Part shown: positions 40,410 to 48,925 of the stretch, one piece after another
How positions within the stretch are numbered: position 1 is the stretch's first letter
Layout of the letters: each line of letters begins with the position of its first letter
Source: CAYSGL01 sp964520985
Lineage (GTDB): Bacteria > Pseudomonadota > Alphaproteobacteria > Micavibrionales > Micavibrionaceae
Direction: 5' to 3'
DNA: 64,000 nucleotides
NCBI GenBank assembly: GCA_964520985.1
Contig: CAZFPB010000001.1
Location: 1,364,001 to 1,428,000 of the forward strand
Program-made: the position numbers and the translations under genes
Notes under the pieces: generated by a model
Told to the model about the DNA's origin: nothing
Database searches by the model: none
What the model saw: only the letters and a program-made list of their open reading frames with translations

Positions 40410-41012
40410 ATGATCTATGCAATTATTGTGGGAGCGTATCTTCTAGGCTCCATTCCATTTGGTCTCGTACTCTGCCGCCTGTTCGGCTACGGCGATATCC
40501 GCCTGATCGGCTCGGGTAACATCGGCGCGACCAACGTATTGCGCACGGGTAACAAGCCGCTGGCACTTGCAACTTTAATTCTTGATAGCGGCAAAGGTGC
40601 TGCCGCCGTGATTGCGGCCGACCTGATCACGCACGGTAATTTCACGATTATGATGCTGACTGCTTTAGCGGTTTTGCTCGGCCATCTCTTCCCAGTCTGG
40701 TTGAAATTCAAAGGTGGCAAAGGTGTCGCCACCACACTCGGCACCTTGCTGGCGCTGGCGCCGTGGGTCGGAATCGCTGCTTGCCTGATCTGGGTTCTTG
40801 TTGCAGCAATTTTCCGCTATTCCTCGCTAGCCGCGCTGGCCGCGATCGGTCTTAGCCCGCTTGTCTCGTCCTACATATATGACAGCGATAATCTGGCGGG
40901 TCTGCTCGGCATTATCACTCTGCTGGTCTTTTTCAAACATCGCGAAAACATTAAACGGCTCTTCAAGGGAGAAGAGCCCAAGATAGGCAAGAAAAAAACC
41001 GATGCTGCATGA
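40410..41012 (+). CDS. plsY: Glycerol-3-phosphate acyltransferase PlsY
   Basis: Transfers acyl groups from acyl phosphate to glycerol-3-phosphate, the first step of phospholipid synthesis, in the inner membrane. Seen: 200 residues with five membrane segments and the three family motifs: SGNIGATNVLRT, KFKGGKGVATTLG, and the later KHRENIKRL. A charged KKKTDAA tail ends the protein. It follows pyrB by 1 base and overlaps dprA by 11 bases. Confidence 0.97.
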   Translation: MIYAIIVGAYLLGSIPFGLVLCRLFGYGDIRLIGSGNIGATNVLRTGNKPLALATLILDSGKGAAAVIAADLITHGNFTIMMLTALAVLLGHLFPVWLKFKGGKGVATTLGTLLALAPWVGIAACLIWVLVAAIFRYSSLAALAAIGLSPLVSSYIYDSDNLAGLLGIITLLVFFKHRENIKRLFKGEEPKIGKKKTDAA

Positions 41013-42144
41013 CCAGCCTCAACAACGTGTTTTTTCCCTCACCGATTCTCAAAAGATCGACTGGCTGCGATTGATCCGCACAGAAAATGTCGGCCCCATT
41101 ACGTTCTACCGTTTACTCGAGCGCTTTGGCAGTGCGGGTAAAGCCTTAGACGCCCTACCCACCCTCTCCAAAAACGGCGGGCGCCTCAAGCCGCAAATCC
41201 CCCCTCCTGTTTCAAAGATCGAAGCAGAATTCGACGCGCTGGCAAAATTCGGTGGAGAGTTCGTCTTTGCAGCAGAATCCGATTATCCACTCGCCTTATC
41301 TTCTACCGAAGATGCACCGCCGGTTCTGGCGGTGCGCGGTAACAGGAAACTGCTGAACCGCGCCGGGATAGGCATGGTTGGCGCCCGCAATGCGTCGCTG
41401 AACGGTAAGAAATTCGCGGAGAAACTGGCGCGCGATCTGGGTGAGGCCGGACAGATCATTATCTCCGGGCTGGCGCGGGGCATCGACGCGGCCGTGCATC
41501 AGGGATCGGTGAATACCGGCACCATCGCCGTGGTCGCGGGCGGTGTAAACATTGTCTACCCGGCGGAAAACAAAACGCTCTACGACCAGATTGCCGATTA
41601 CGGGCTGATAGTGGCGGAAAGCCCGTTCGGCACGGAGCCGATCGCGCAGCATTTCCCCAAACGCAACCGCATCATTTCAGGCCTGTCCGCAGGGATCGTA
41701 GTGGTGGAAGCCACGCTCAAGTCGGGCTCACTCATTACCGCTCGCATGGCGGCCGAACAGGGCCGGGATGTCTTTGCCGTACCGGGCCATCCTTTTGACC
41801 CTCGGGCCAGCGGCCCCAACAAATTGCTCAAAGACGGCGCCGTGCTGGTCGAAAATGCGCAGGATATCCTGCAGGCCCTGATGGACTTTTCCGGCAGACC
41901 GCGCGGATTGCGCGACCTGCCCGCCCCCGCCTGGCAGCCTGAACAGACCCAATTTGACCCCGCCGAAGCGGAAAAAGGCAGAGACCTTATTATAGGATCT
42001 TTGTCCTCCACACCCGTCACGGTTGACGAAATCATTCAAACCTGTCACATGAGCGTGGGGGCTGTCGCTTCCGTACTGCTCGAACTGGAGCTGGCCGGAC
42101 GGTTGCAGCGCCTCCCCGGAAATCGGGTTATGTTATTGACTTAA
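41002..42144 (+). CDS. dprA: DNA-processing protein DprA
   Basis: Binds incoming single-stranded DNA and loads RecA during natural transformation. Seen: 380 residues. A SAM-like N-terminal domain (LIRTENVGPITFYRLLERFG) precedes the Rossmann-type domain with GMVGARNAS, ISGLARGIDAAVH and FPKRNRIISGLSAGIVVVEA. A C-terminal winged-helix domain (about 325-380, DEIIQTCHMSVGAV) is present, as usual in proteobacteria. It overlaps plsY and lies 12 bases before topA. A working competence system would need type IV pili and ComEC; only a pilus-like cluster is seen here, and a link is conjecture. Confidence 0.95.
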   Translation: MLHDQPQQRVFSLTDSQKIDWLRLIRTENVGPITFYRLLERFGSAGKALDALPTLSKNGGRLKPQIPPPVSKIEAEFDALAKFGGEFVFAAESDYPLALSSTEDAPPVLAVRGNRKLLNRAGIGMVGARNASLNGKKFAEKLARDLGEAGQIIISGLARGIDAAVHQGSVNTGTIAVVAGGVNIVYPAENKTLYDQIADYGLIVAESPFGTEPIAQHFPKRNRIISGLSAGIVVVEATLKSGSLITARMAAEQGRDVFAVPGHPFDPRASGPNKLLKDGAVLVENAQDILQALMDFSGRPRGLRDLPAPAWQPEQTQFDPAEAEKGRDLIIGSLSSTPVTVDEIIQTCHMSVGAVASVLLELELAGRLQRLPGNRVMLLT

Positions 42145-42156
42145 AAGGATTTTTGT

Positions 42157-44739
42157 TTGAGCTCAAACCTCGTAATCGTCGAGTCCCCGGCCAAGGCCAA
42201 GACCATCAATAAATACCTCGGAAGCGATTTCGAGGTATTGGCCTCTTATGGTCACGTGCGTGATCTGGTCAGCAAGGATGGGTCGGTCCTGCCGGATGAA
42301 GACTTCGCCATGAAGTGGGAATTGGGTGAACGGGCGGTTAAAAACGTCAACGACATTAAAAAAGCCGTGAAGCGCGCCGACGCTGTATTCCTCGCGACCG
42401 ACCCGGACCGCGAAGGGGAAGCCATCAGCTGGCACATTCAGGAAATTCTCAAAGAAGCCCAACTGACCGACGGTAAAGATGTCCGCCGCGTCACCTTTAA
42501 CGAGATTACCAAGAAAGCCGTTCTCGAAGCGTTCAACCATGCGCGCGCGCTGGATCAGGATCTGATCGATGCCTACCTCGCGCGCCGCGCGCTCGACTAT
42601 CTGGTCGGCTTTAATATTTCACCTGTTTTATGGCGCAAGCTCCCCGGCTCCAAATCTGCCGGGCGCGTACAGTCAGTTGCTCTGCGCCTGATCTGCGAGC
42701 GTGAATCTGAAATTGAAAAATTCCGCGCGCAGGAATACTGGTCTATCGAAACGCTGCTGCATAATAAAGACGGCGCGCCTTTCACTGCGCGCCTGATGAC
42801 CCTCGCAGGCAACAAGCTCGACAAGCTGGATATCGGTTCGGAAGACGAGGCGCACAAAGCGGCCGAACGTATCCGCGCCAAGGACCTGTCGATCCAGAAG
42901 ATCGAAAAGAAGCAGGTACGCCGCAACCCATACCCCCCCTTTATCACCTCCAGCCTGCAGATGGATGCCTCGCGCAAACTGGGGCTATCCGCTGCTCAGA
43001 CAATGCGTCTGGCCCAGCAGCTCTATGAAGCCGGCCACATCACCTACATGCGTACGGACGGCACGACCCTGTCCGATGACGCGGTAGCGCAAGCCCGCGA
43101 TGTCATTAAAAAAGATTACGGCGCGAAGTACCTGCCCGACGCGCCGCGCCTCTACAAAACCAAAGCCAAGAACGCGCAGGAAGCGCACGAGGCTATCCGC
43201 CCGACCGATCTGTCCAAGTCTTCCGCCGGGGATGACGAGCAACAACGCCGCCTGTACGATCTGATTTGGAAACGTACGATGGCGAGCCAGATGGAAAACG
43301 CCATTCTCGATCAGGTCAGCGCCGACATTTCGGACGGGACGGACGATGTTGTCCTACGCGCCACCGGTTCGGTCATCGCCTTCGATGGATTTTTGACACT
43401 GTATATTGAAACCAAAGATGAAGACGAAGACACCGAAGATGAAAGCCGCCTGTTGCCGCCGCTGAATGAGGGGGACAAAACCAAACTCATCGACGTACGC
43501 GAGAATCAGCACTTCACCCAGCCGCCGCCCCGTTATTCCGAAGCCTCTCTGGTCAAAAAACTCGAAGAGCTCGGCATTGGTCGTCCGTCCACGTACGCCT
43601 CGATCCTGCAGGTACTGCGCGACCGTAACTATGTAACAATGGACCGCAAGCGCTTCATCCCGGAAGATCGCGGCCGTCTGGTCACGACCTTCCTGACCAA
43701 ATTCTTTACGCGCTACGTTGATTACGATTTTACCGCAAACCTTGAAGAAGAGCTGGATGCGATCGCCTCCGGCCAGACACAATGGAAAGAAGCGCTGCGC
43801 CAATTCTGGATCGATTTCCACAAGGCCGTCTCCGAAACCAAAGACCTGACCATCACCGAAGTCATTGATCACCTTGATGCCGATCTTGGTCCGCATTTTT
43901 TCCCGAACGGGGAAAAGGACCGTGCCTGCCCTGCCTGCGTGCAGGAAAAACGTCAGGGCGGGCGCCTATCGCTGAAACTCGGGAAGTTCGGCGCGTTTAT
44001 AGCCTGCTCGAATTACCCGGAGTGTAAATTCACCAAGCCGCTGGAAATGCCGGATGAAGAAAGGGATGCCGGCGCGGCGCTCGCCAACGAACCGAAAATT
44101 CTCGGCACAGATCCTGCCACGGGGCGCACTGTCTCTCTGCGCCGCGGCCCGTACGGCCCGTACGTGCAAATCGATCCCGGCGAAGAAACCGCCGAAGAAA
44201 AAGCTGCATGGGAAGCCGTTTTGCAAAAACAAAAGGACGATTATCAGGCAAAAGTGGAAAAGGCGGTAGCGGCAGGGAAAAAGCCGCCCAAAGAACCCAA
44301 ACCCAAAAAGAAACCCGGCCCGAAACCAAAACGTCAGGGCGTTCCAAAGGACGTTGCACTGGATGATGTCGATTTAAAGATCGCCCTGCGCCTCCTCGCC
44401 TTGCCGCGCGATATCGGTTTGCATCCGGAAACCAAAACAATGATTCAGGCCGGCATTGGCCGATTTGGCCCCTACCTTCTGCATGACAAGCGCTTCAAAA
44501 GCCTGAAAAAGGATGATGATGCGCTGACGATCGGTATGAACCGCGCGGTAGAATTGTTGGCGGAGCCCGTAAAGCCTCGCTTTGGCAAGAAGCCGGCTGC
44601 CGACAAAGACGATGCGGAGAAAGCGCCTGCGGAAAAATCTCCTGTTAAAAAAACAGCTGCCAAGAAAGCGGTGGTCAAAAAGACCACCGCGAAAAAGACC
44701 GTAAAGAAATCAGCGAAAAAAACGCCGAAGAAAAAATAG
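42157..44739 (+). CDS. topA: DNA topoisomerase I
   Basis: Relaxes negative supercoils by single-strand passage. Seen: 860 residues from a TTG start at 42157 with AAGGA upstream; the protein opens directly with the Toprim motif LVIVESPAKAKTINKYLG. The acidic DPDREGE motif is present. The catalytic Tyr297 lies in YMRTDGT. One four-cysteine zinc finger (CPAC..CSNYPEC) follows the core, with further topo C-terminal repeats. A Lys/Ala-rich tail of about 40 residues ends in PKKK and probably binds DNA. It converges on the next gene with one base between stop codons. Confidence 0.97.
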   Translation: MSSNLVIVESPAKAKTINKYLGSDFEVLASYGHVRDLVSKDGSVLPDEDFAMKWELGERAVKNVNDIKKAVKRADAVFLATDPDREGEAISWHIQEILKEAQLTDGKDVRRVTFNEITKKAVLEAFNHARALDQDLIDAYLARRALDYLVGFNISPVLWRKLPGSKSAGRVQSVALRLICERESEIEKFRAQEYWSIETLLHNKDGAPFTARLMTLAGNKLDKLDIGSEDEAHKAAERIRAKDLSIQKIEKKQVRRNPYPPFITSSLQMDASRKLGLSAAQTMRLAQQLYEAGHITYMRTDGTTLSDDAVAQARDVIKKDYGAKYLPDAPRLYKTKAKNAQEAHEAIRPTDLSKSSAGDDEQQRRLYDLIWKRTMASQMENAILDQVSADISDGTDDVVLRATGSVIAFDGFLTLYIETKDEDEDTEDESRLLPPLNEGDKTKLIDVRENQHFTQPPPRYSEASLVKKLEELGIGRPSTYASILQVLRDRNYVTMDRKRFIPEDRGRLVTTFLTKFFTRYVDYDFTANLEEELDAIASGQTQWKEALRQFWIDFHKAVSETKDLTITEVIDHLDADLGPHFFPNGEKDRACPACVQEKRQGGRLSLKLGKFGAFIACSNYPECKFTKPLEMPDEERDAGAALANEPKILGTDPATGRTVSLRRGPYGPYVQIDPGEETAEEKAAWEAVLQKQKDDYQAKVEKAVAAGKKPPKEPKPKKKPGPKPKRQGVPKDVALDDVDLKIALRLLALPRDIGLHPETKTMIQAGIGRFGPYLLHDKRFKSLKKDDDALTIGMNRAVELLAEPVKPRFGKKPAADKDDAEKAPAEKSPVKKTAAKKAVVKKTTAKKTVKKSAKKTPKKK

Positions 44740-44740
44740 C

Positions 44741-45883
44741 CTATTGAAAGGCGGGCGGCGCGAAGCCTGCTTCTTTCAACTCATCGGTGATTTTTTTATA
44801 CAAGATACCCGCAACGACCGGCTTCACATTCAGGCGCTCAAATACGTCCTGTTGGTTCAATCCATTATCCGCAGCAACAAGCGTAAATATTTCGACGGCC
44901 CTGTCTGTCACCTGAAGATCGCCAGCCTTACGGGCAGTTTTGATGAACGCATGCGCCGCATGCAGATCAAAACCATCCCGGCCGACCAATGCCTGATCCG
45001 GACCGGAAACAGTCGCCGCAGTAACGGGTGCCCGTTTCGGTTTAACCGCTTCGATCACCTCATCATCACCATTGCGCGCGCTCTGCATGAAGCTGATTTG
45101 CGCAAGTCCGGGACCTTTTTTGCGAAGAGCGGCTATCGCTGTTGGGGCAGCATTAGCCTTATTATTAAGGCTTAAATAATTTTCCAACGTATAATTAGGA
45201 CGCTCTATGCCATAGTTGGCACATAGGCTGATGACAAGTTCGTTCGCATGCATCATGTTTTTGTTATGCGACACTTCAATAGAGTGATTTGATCCTTTGA
45301 TCAGGCTGTTGAGGTAGGCATTGCGTAATTCTTCCGGCAACAATAAACCTGCAACCGCACAAAGCTCTGAATAGCTGAGACGTGTCGTTGGAATATTTGG
45401 ATCCCTGTAACGGCCGCGCAGGTAGGAATCATAAGCAGTTTTGAAAACCGGCTGCAGAGCCGTCGGTATTTTTGCGACAACTTTAGCTAACCTATTTGTA
45501 TCTTTAGGATTATCCAAACGGCCCGGGATATATTCTGCACGAGGCGAATACCATTTATTTTCCGGCTGTAAAAAACCAAATCCCTTGGCTTCAAAAAATT
45601 CTTTAAAGTCCGTGTAACTTTTTGTGAAGTTATTAAGCGCATCGCGGATGGCACCACGACTAGAGCTGTGGCTGATATTCTTAATTTGAATCAGTTTTTC
45701 TTCTGCGTCTTCCCAATCTTTGCCTAAAATGAGGCAACCAACGGCTACTTTGGATACGTCTTCCATATCGCTGCTCAATATAGCAGAAAGGCATTGGCGC
45801 TCAGGGCTACCTGCCAGAAAATCCGTTTCAATCATTTGGGTGACCACGCCGAGTTGGTCTTTCAGTGCTACATAATGTCTCAT
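44741..45883 (-). CDS. Protein of unknown function
   Basis: No family recognised. Seen: 380 residues, predicted mostly helical, with no signal peptide or membrane segment. Residues 1-235 form one block with conserved-looking aromatic/charged patches (NKWYSPRAEYIPGRLDNP, RYRDPNIPTTRLSYSELCAVAG). An Ala/Lys-rich linker (about 240-300) leads to a helical C-terminal domain (about 300-380). Codon use and base composition look like the neighbours. It is convergent with topA, with one base between stops, and divergent from trxA. Confidence 0.65.
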   Translation of the reverse strand: MRHYVALKDQLGVVTQMIETDFLAGSPERQCLSAILSSDMEDVSKVAVGCLILGKDWEDAEEKLIQIKNISHSSSRGAIRDALNNFTKSYTDFKEFFEAKGFGFLQPENKWYSPRAEYIPGRLDNPKDTNRLAKVVAKIPTALQPVFKTAYDSYLRGRYRDPNIPTTRLSYSELCAVAGLLLPEELRNAYLNSLIKGSNHSIEVSHNKNMMHANELVISLCANYGIERPNYTLENYLSLNNKANAAPTAIAALRKKGPGLAQISFMQSARNGDDEVIEAVKPKRAPVTAATVSGPDQALVGRDGFDLHAAHAFIKTARKAGDLQVTDRAVEIFTLVAADNGLNQQDVFERLNVKPVVAGILYKKITDELKEAGFAPPAFQ

Positions 45884-45949
45884 ACCCCGCGAAATAGCCT
45901 TTGAAATCGCTTATGTCAATGATTTTATCGGGAGGGAGCGGGCTTAAGG

Positions 45950-45980
45950 CTTGACCCCTTGGGGGCGAATCCCATCTTAT
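45950..45980 (+). promoter_or_regulatory. RpoH-like heat-shock promoter before trxA
   Basis: CTTGACC (45950-45956), a 14-base spacer and CCCATCTTAT (45971-45980) fit the sigma-32 pattern CTTGAAA-N11-16-CCCCATNT well. The trxA start codon is 26 bases downstream, preceded by AGAAAGGG as ribosome binding site. Confidence 0.5.
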
Positions 45981-46005
45981 TGGAAGATCAAGAAAGGGTT
46001 TTATC

Positions 46006-46326
46006 ATGTCGAGTGTAAAAGTGTCCGATGCGGACTTTGAGAATGAAGTTTTAAAGGCCGATGGGCCGGTAATCGTTGATTTCTGGGCAGAATGGTGTGG
46101 TCCATGCAAGGCGATGTCACCGCTGGTCGATGAGCTGGCAGGCGAGCTGTCCGGCAAGGCTAAAGTTGTAAAGATCAATATCGATGAGAACCCGAATGCA
46201 CCAACCAAATACGGCGTTCGTGGCATTCCGACCCTGATGGTATTCAAAGACGGCCAGCTGGTCGATACACGCGTCGGCGGTATGTCGAAATCCCAACTGG
46301 CCGACTGGGCGCAAGGCGCTATTTAA
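46006..46326 (+). CDS. trxA: Thioredoxin 1
   Basis: A small cytoplasmic dithiol reductase kept reduced by thioredoxin reductase. Seen: 106 residues. The active site WAEWCGPCKAMSP, the buried Asp in VDFWAEW, cis-Pro in RGIPTLMVF and GG near the C-terminus are all present. It is a single-gene unit with an RpoH-like promoter and its own terminator. Confidence 0.98.
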   Translation: MSSVKVSDADFENEVLKADGPVIVDFWAEWCGPCKAMSPLVDELAGELSGKAKVVKINIDENPNAPTKYGVRGIPTLMVFKDGQLVDTRVGGMSKSQLADWAQGAI

Positions 46327-46344
46327 TCAATACACCTTACTTTT

Positions 46345-46371
46345 AAAAGGCCGCTTTACGCGGCCTTTTTT
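46345..46371 (+). terminator. Terminator after trxA
   Basis: GGCCGC (46349-46354) pairs with GCGGCC (46360-46365) around TTTAC and is followed by six T. An A-run precedes the stem. Confidence 0.9.
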
Positions 46372-46400
46372 GTTGGGAGAATTTCAGGCTATATACAGTC

Positions 46401-48194
46401 ATGAGCACCGATAAAGACACCATCATCCTCCCCGATAGCACCAAGATGCCGCTGACCAGCAACTCGCTGATCCGCTGGCTAATTTTTTTCATTTCCCCAT
46501 ATCAAAAAACCGTCGCGTGGTTTCTGACGTATCGCACCTTCCGCTATACCTATTTTTCTCTGATGCCCGCAGTGATCGGCCTGACCATTGATGCGTTTAC
46601 TGACGGAAAAGTGCACGAGAATCCTTCATTTTATATTTTCCTGTTGTTTGGCTACTTTGCCGGAAAATGGGTCATGCTGTTTTCCAATCTGGTTTTTTAC
46701 AAAGAAACCACCGTCTTTGAAAAAGCGGCACGGGCACTGACTATTTTAAGCGTGCGGCATTTGACCAGTCTGCCGCTCGACTGGCATGAATCGCGCGGCT
46801 CCGGCGGAAAATTGCAGCAGATCATGAATGCGCGGAAATCGTTTTTTGAACTTGGCCGCGTCATACGCTGGTCGGTTATTCCCGTCATCGGTTCCATGAT
46901 CGGCGTGATTATTTCCATCACTACACTGGACGCTCCTTTATTTTTTATCTTGCTCTACGTAGGGTTTGTCGGGTCGTACCTGTTCTTTTCCTGGTATGTC
47001 GGTAAGAAAATTCCTCAATTGTTCGATAAGCACAATGAACGTATGGAGAAATTACTGTCTGGCGTGTATGAATTCGTCTCTGCCATCCGCACGGTCAAGG
47101 CATTTTCCATTCACCGTTACATCGACAAGAAATCCTACAAGCTGGAAACACTCGGTCTGGGTGCAGTGAAAAAAGTATACTGGATGATGCTGATGCGCTG
47201 GTCAGTGATTAATTTCGTCGGCTTTGGCTGGATCATTGTAATTGCCGGCATTGGTTTTTATGGCTGCTATCAGGGATGGCTCAGCACAGGCGCATACGCC
47301 ACCCTGTTCTTTGTTGCGATCACCATGTGGACCAGCCTCGAAGGATTGGCTGAGGTGCAGGATAATATTTTCGAATACAACAACGGTATCCGCCGCCTGA
47401 TAGACACATTAAAAATTGTCCCGCCAGAGCTTGATATCAAACCGTTGCACCCCCTGCCCCAACCATGGCAACAAATCTCATTTGAAAATCTCGCCTTCGT
47501 CTATTCCGATAGGGAAGCGCAAGGCATTCATAATGTATCTTTCACGGTGCAGCGCGGAGAACGAATTGCGTTCGTCGGCTCGAGCGGCGCCGGAAAATCC
47601 ACACTGGCAAAGTTGCTGATGAAGCAGGTGCTGCCGAATAGCGGCCGCATCTCCATTGATCAAATCGACCTGCGCCATATCGCGTCCGAAGACTGGCTGG
47701 CACAAATAGGGTTCGTGCCGCAGGATGTCGAACTGTTTAATCTCAGCATTCGTGAAAACATCCTGATCGACTGTGACGATATTTCAGAAGAATTCTATCA
47801 AAAAATTCTCGATCAATCAGCGTTAGCCGAGTATATCGGCTCACTACCCGATGGCGACCAGACGATTATCGGCGAGCGCGGAATCAAACTCTCCGGTGGT
47901 CAGCGCCAAAGGCTGGGCATTGCCCGCGCCCTGATCCGCAACACGCAGATCATGGTGTTTGATGAAGCCACCAGCAGCCTCGATTCCCTCTCGGAGCAGC
48001 AGATTCAGCAGGCGATTGACGTCAGCTTCGCGGGTCGCACTGTATTCCTGATCGCGCACAGGTTGTCGACCGTGCGGTATGTCGATAAAATCATCGTGCT
48101 GGAACAAGGGAAGATTATTGAACAAGGCGGCTTCGATGAGCTGCTGAAACTGAATGGTACCTTCGCGAAACTCTGGGCGCTTCAGTCCCAATAA
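46401..48194 (+). CDS. ABC exporter, fused membrane and ATPase domains
   Basis: Seen: 597 residues. Six membrane segments lie between about 25 and 330. The ATPase domain has Walker A GSSGAGKST at 393-401, FVPQDVELF, signature LSGGQRQRLGIARAL, Walker B IMVFDEATSSLD and the H-loop AHRLST. Known: half-size exporter of the MsbA/ATM type; the substrate is unknown. It resembles the exporter cut by the left window edge, including SLPLDWHES against FSTDWHANA at the same place. TATATA ends 5 bases before the ATG with no nearby Shine-Dalgarno, so the mRNA may lack a leader. A bidirectional terminator follows. Confidence 0.92.
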   Translation: MSTDKDTIILPDSTKMPLTSNSLIRWLIFFISPYQKTVAWFLTYRTFRYTYFSLMPAVIGLTIDAFTDGKVHENPSFYIFLLFGYFAGKWVMLFSNLVFYKETTVFEKAARALTILSVRHLTSLPLDWHESRGSGGKLQQIMNARKSFFELGRVIRWSVIPVIGSMIGVIISITTLDAPLFFILLYVGFVGSYLFFSWYVGKKIPQLFDKHNERMEKLLSGVYEFVSAIRTVKAFSIHRYIDKKSYKLETLGLGAVKKVYWMMLMRWSVINFVGFGWIIVIAGIGFYGCYQGWLSTGAYATLFFVAITMWTSLEGLAEVQDNIFEYNNGIRRLIDTLKIVPPELDIKPLHPLPQPWQQISFENLAFVYSDREAQGIHNVSFTVQRGERIAFVGSSGAGKSTLAKLLMKQVLPNSGRISIDQIDLRHIASEDWLAQIGFVPQDVELFNLSIRENILIDCDDISEEFYQKILDQSALAEYIGSLPDGDQTIIGERGIKLSGGQRQRLGIARALIRNTQIMVFDEATSSLDSLSEQQIQQAIDVSFAGRTVFLIAHRLSTVRYVDKIIVLEQGKIIEQGGFDELLKLNGTFAKLWALQSQ

Positions 48195-48220
48195 AAAAGG
48201 CCGCATCAAGCGGCCTTTTT
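48193..48220. terminator. Bidirectional terminator between the ABC exporter and infC
   Basis: GGCCGC (48199-48204) pairs with GCGGCC (48210-48215), with an A-run before and a T-run after. It serves two convergent genes. The same GGCCGC/GCGGCC stem is used after trxA. Confidence 0.9.
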
Positions 48221-48221
48221 T

Positions 48222-48818
48222 CTATTCGGTTTTTGCTTCTTCAACCTTGGGCGCGTCGTCTTTTGGCGCGGCCTTGATGTCGGATGAAAGCATCATGATT
48301 GCCTGACGACCTTCCATCTTCGGTTCCTGATCGACCTTCGAAAACGGTGTCAGGTCGTCGCGGAAACGGCGCATGACTTTCATCGCCAGTTCCTGGTGCG
48401 CCATTTCACGACCACGGAAACGCAGCGTTACTTTAACTTTGTCGCCTTCTTCCAGGAAGCGCTGCGCATTGCGCAGCTTCACGCCGTAATCGTTTTCTTC
48501 GATACCGGGACGGATTTTGATTTCCTTGACGTCGATAATTTTTTGCTTCTTGCGGGCCTCATTGGCCTTTTTCTGCATCTCGTACTTGTACTTACCGTAG
48601 TCGAGAATCTTGCAGACAGGCGGCTCGGCGCCAGGAGAAATTTCAACCAGGTCCAGCCCGGCTTCTTCAGCGCGGCGCATGCCTTCGGTGGGGGTTACAA
48701 CCCCGACCATTTCACCATTTTCATCGATGAGGCGAATTTTGGGAACACGGATTTGTTCATTAACGCGCGGGCCATCAGCTTCGGCAGGTTTGCGCGGGAC
48801 GAAAGGGGGTCTGGCTAT
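48222..48818 (-). CDS. infC: Translation initiation factor IF-3, probable AUA start
   Basis: Binds the 30S subunit, prevents early 50S joining and proofreads the start codon and initiator tRNA. Seen: 198 residues from the proposed start. The N-domain opens RVNEQIRVPKIRLIDENGEMVG, a linker rich in Lys follows (YEMQKKANEARKKQK), and the C-domain has EIKIRPGIEENDY and KVTLRFRGREMAHQE. An acidic tail (PKDDAPKVEEAKTE) extends beyond the usual end. No ATG, GTG or TTG lies at a sensible place; AGGAG stands 7 bases before an ATA at 48818. Known: infC uses rare start codons (AUU in E. coli) so IF-3 can repress itself. A TTG/GTG reading further upstream would lie ahead of that binding site. Confidence 0.93.
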   Translation of the reverse strand: MARPPFVPRKPAEADGPRVNEQIRVPKIRLIDENGEMVGVVTPTEGMRRAEEAGLDLVEISPGAEPPVCKILDYGKYKYEMQKKANEARKKQKIIDVKEIKIRPGIEENDYGVKLRNAQRFLEEGDKVKVTLRFRGREMAHQELAMKVMRRFRDDLTPFSKVDQEPKMEGRQAIMMLSSDIKAAPKDDAPKVEEAKTE

Positions 48819-48846
48819 GGGTAGTCTCCTGTAAGTTGTTATCACC

Positions 48847-48872
48847 AAAAAATGCGCCGCTTATCCAGCGGC
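48847..48872 (-). terminator. Hairpin with T-run in the infC leader
   Basis: Read leftward, GCCGCT-GGATA-AGCGGC (48872-48856) is followed by GCA and six T (48852-48847). It lies between the unknown gene at 48926 and infC, ending about 30 bases before the proposed infC start. It can be a terminator for the upstream gene or an attenuator for infC. Confidence 0.65.
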
Positions 48873-48925
48873 TCATACGCCTATACATACGGCGGTTTCC
48901 CTATGATTTCAAGGGGATTCGGTCC

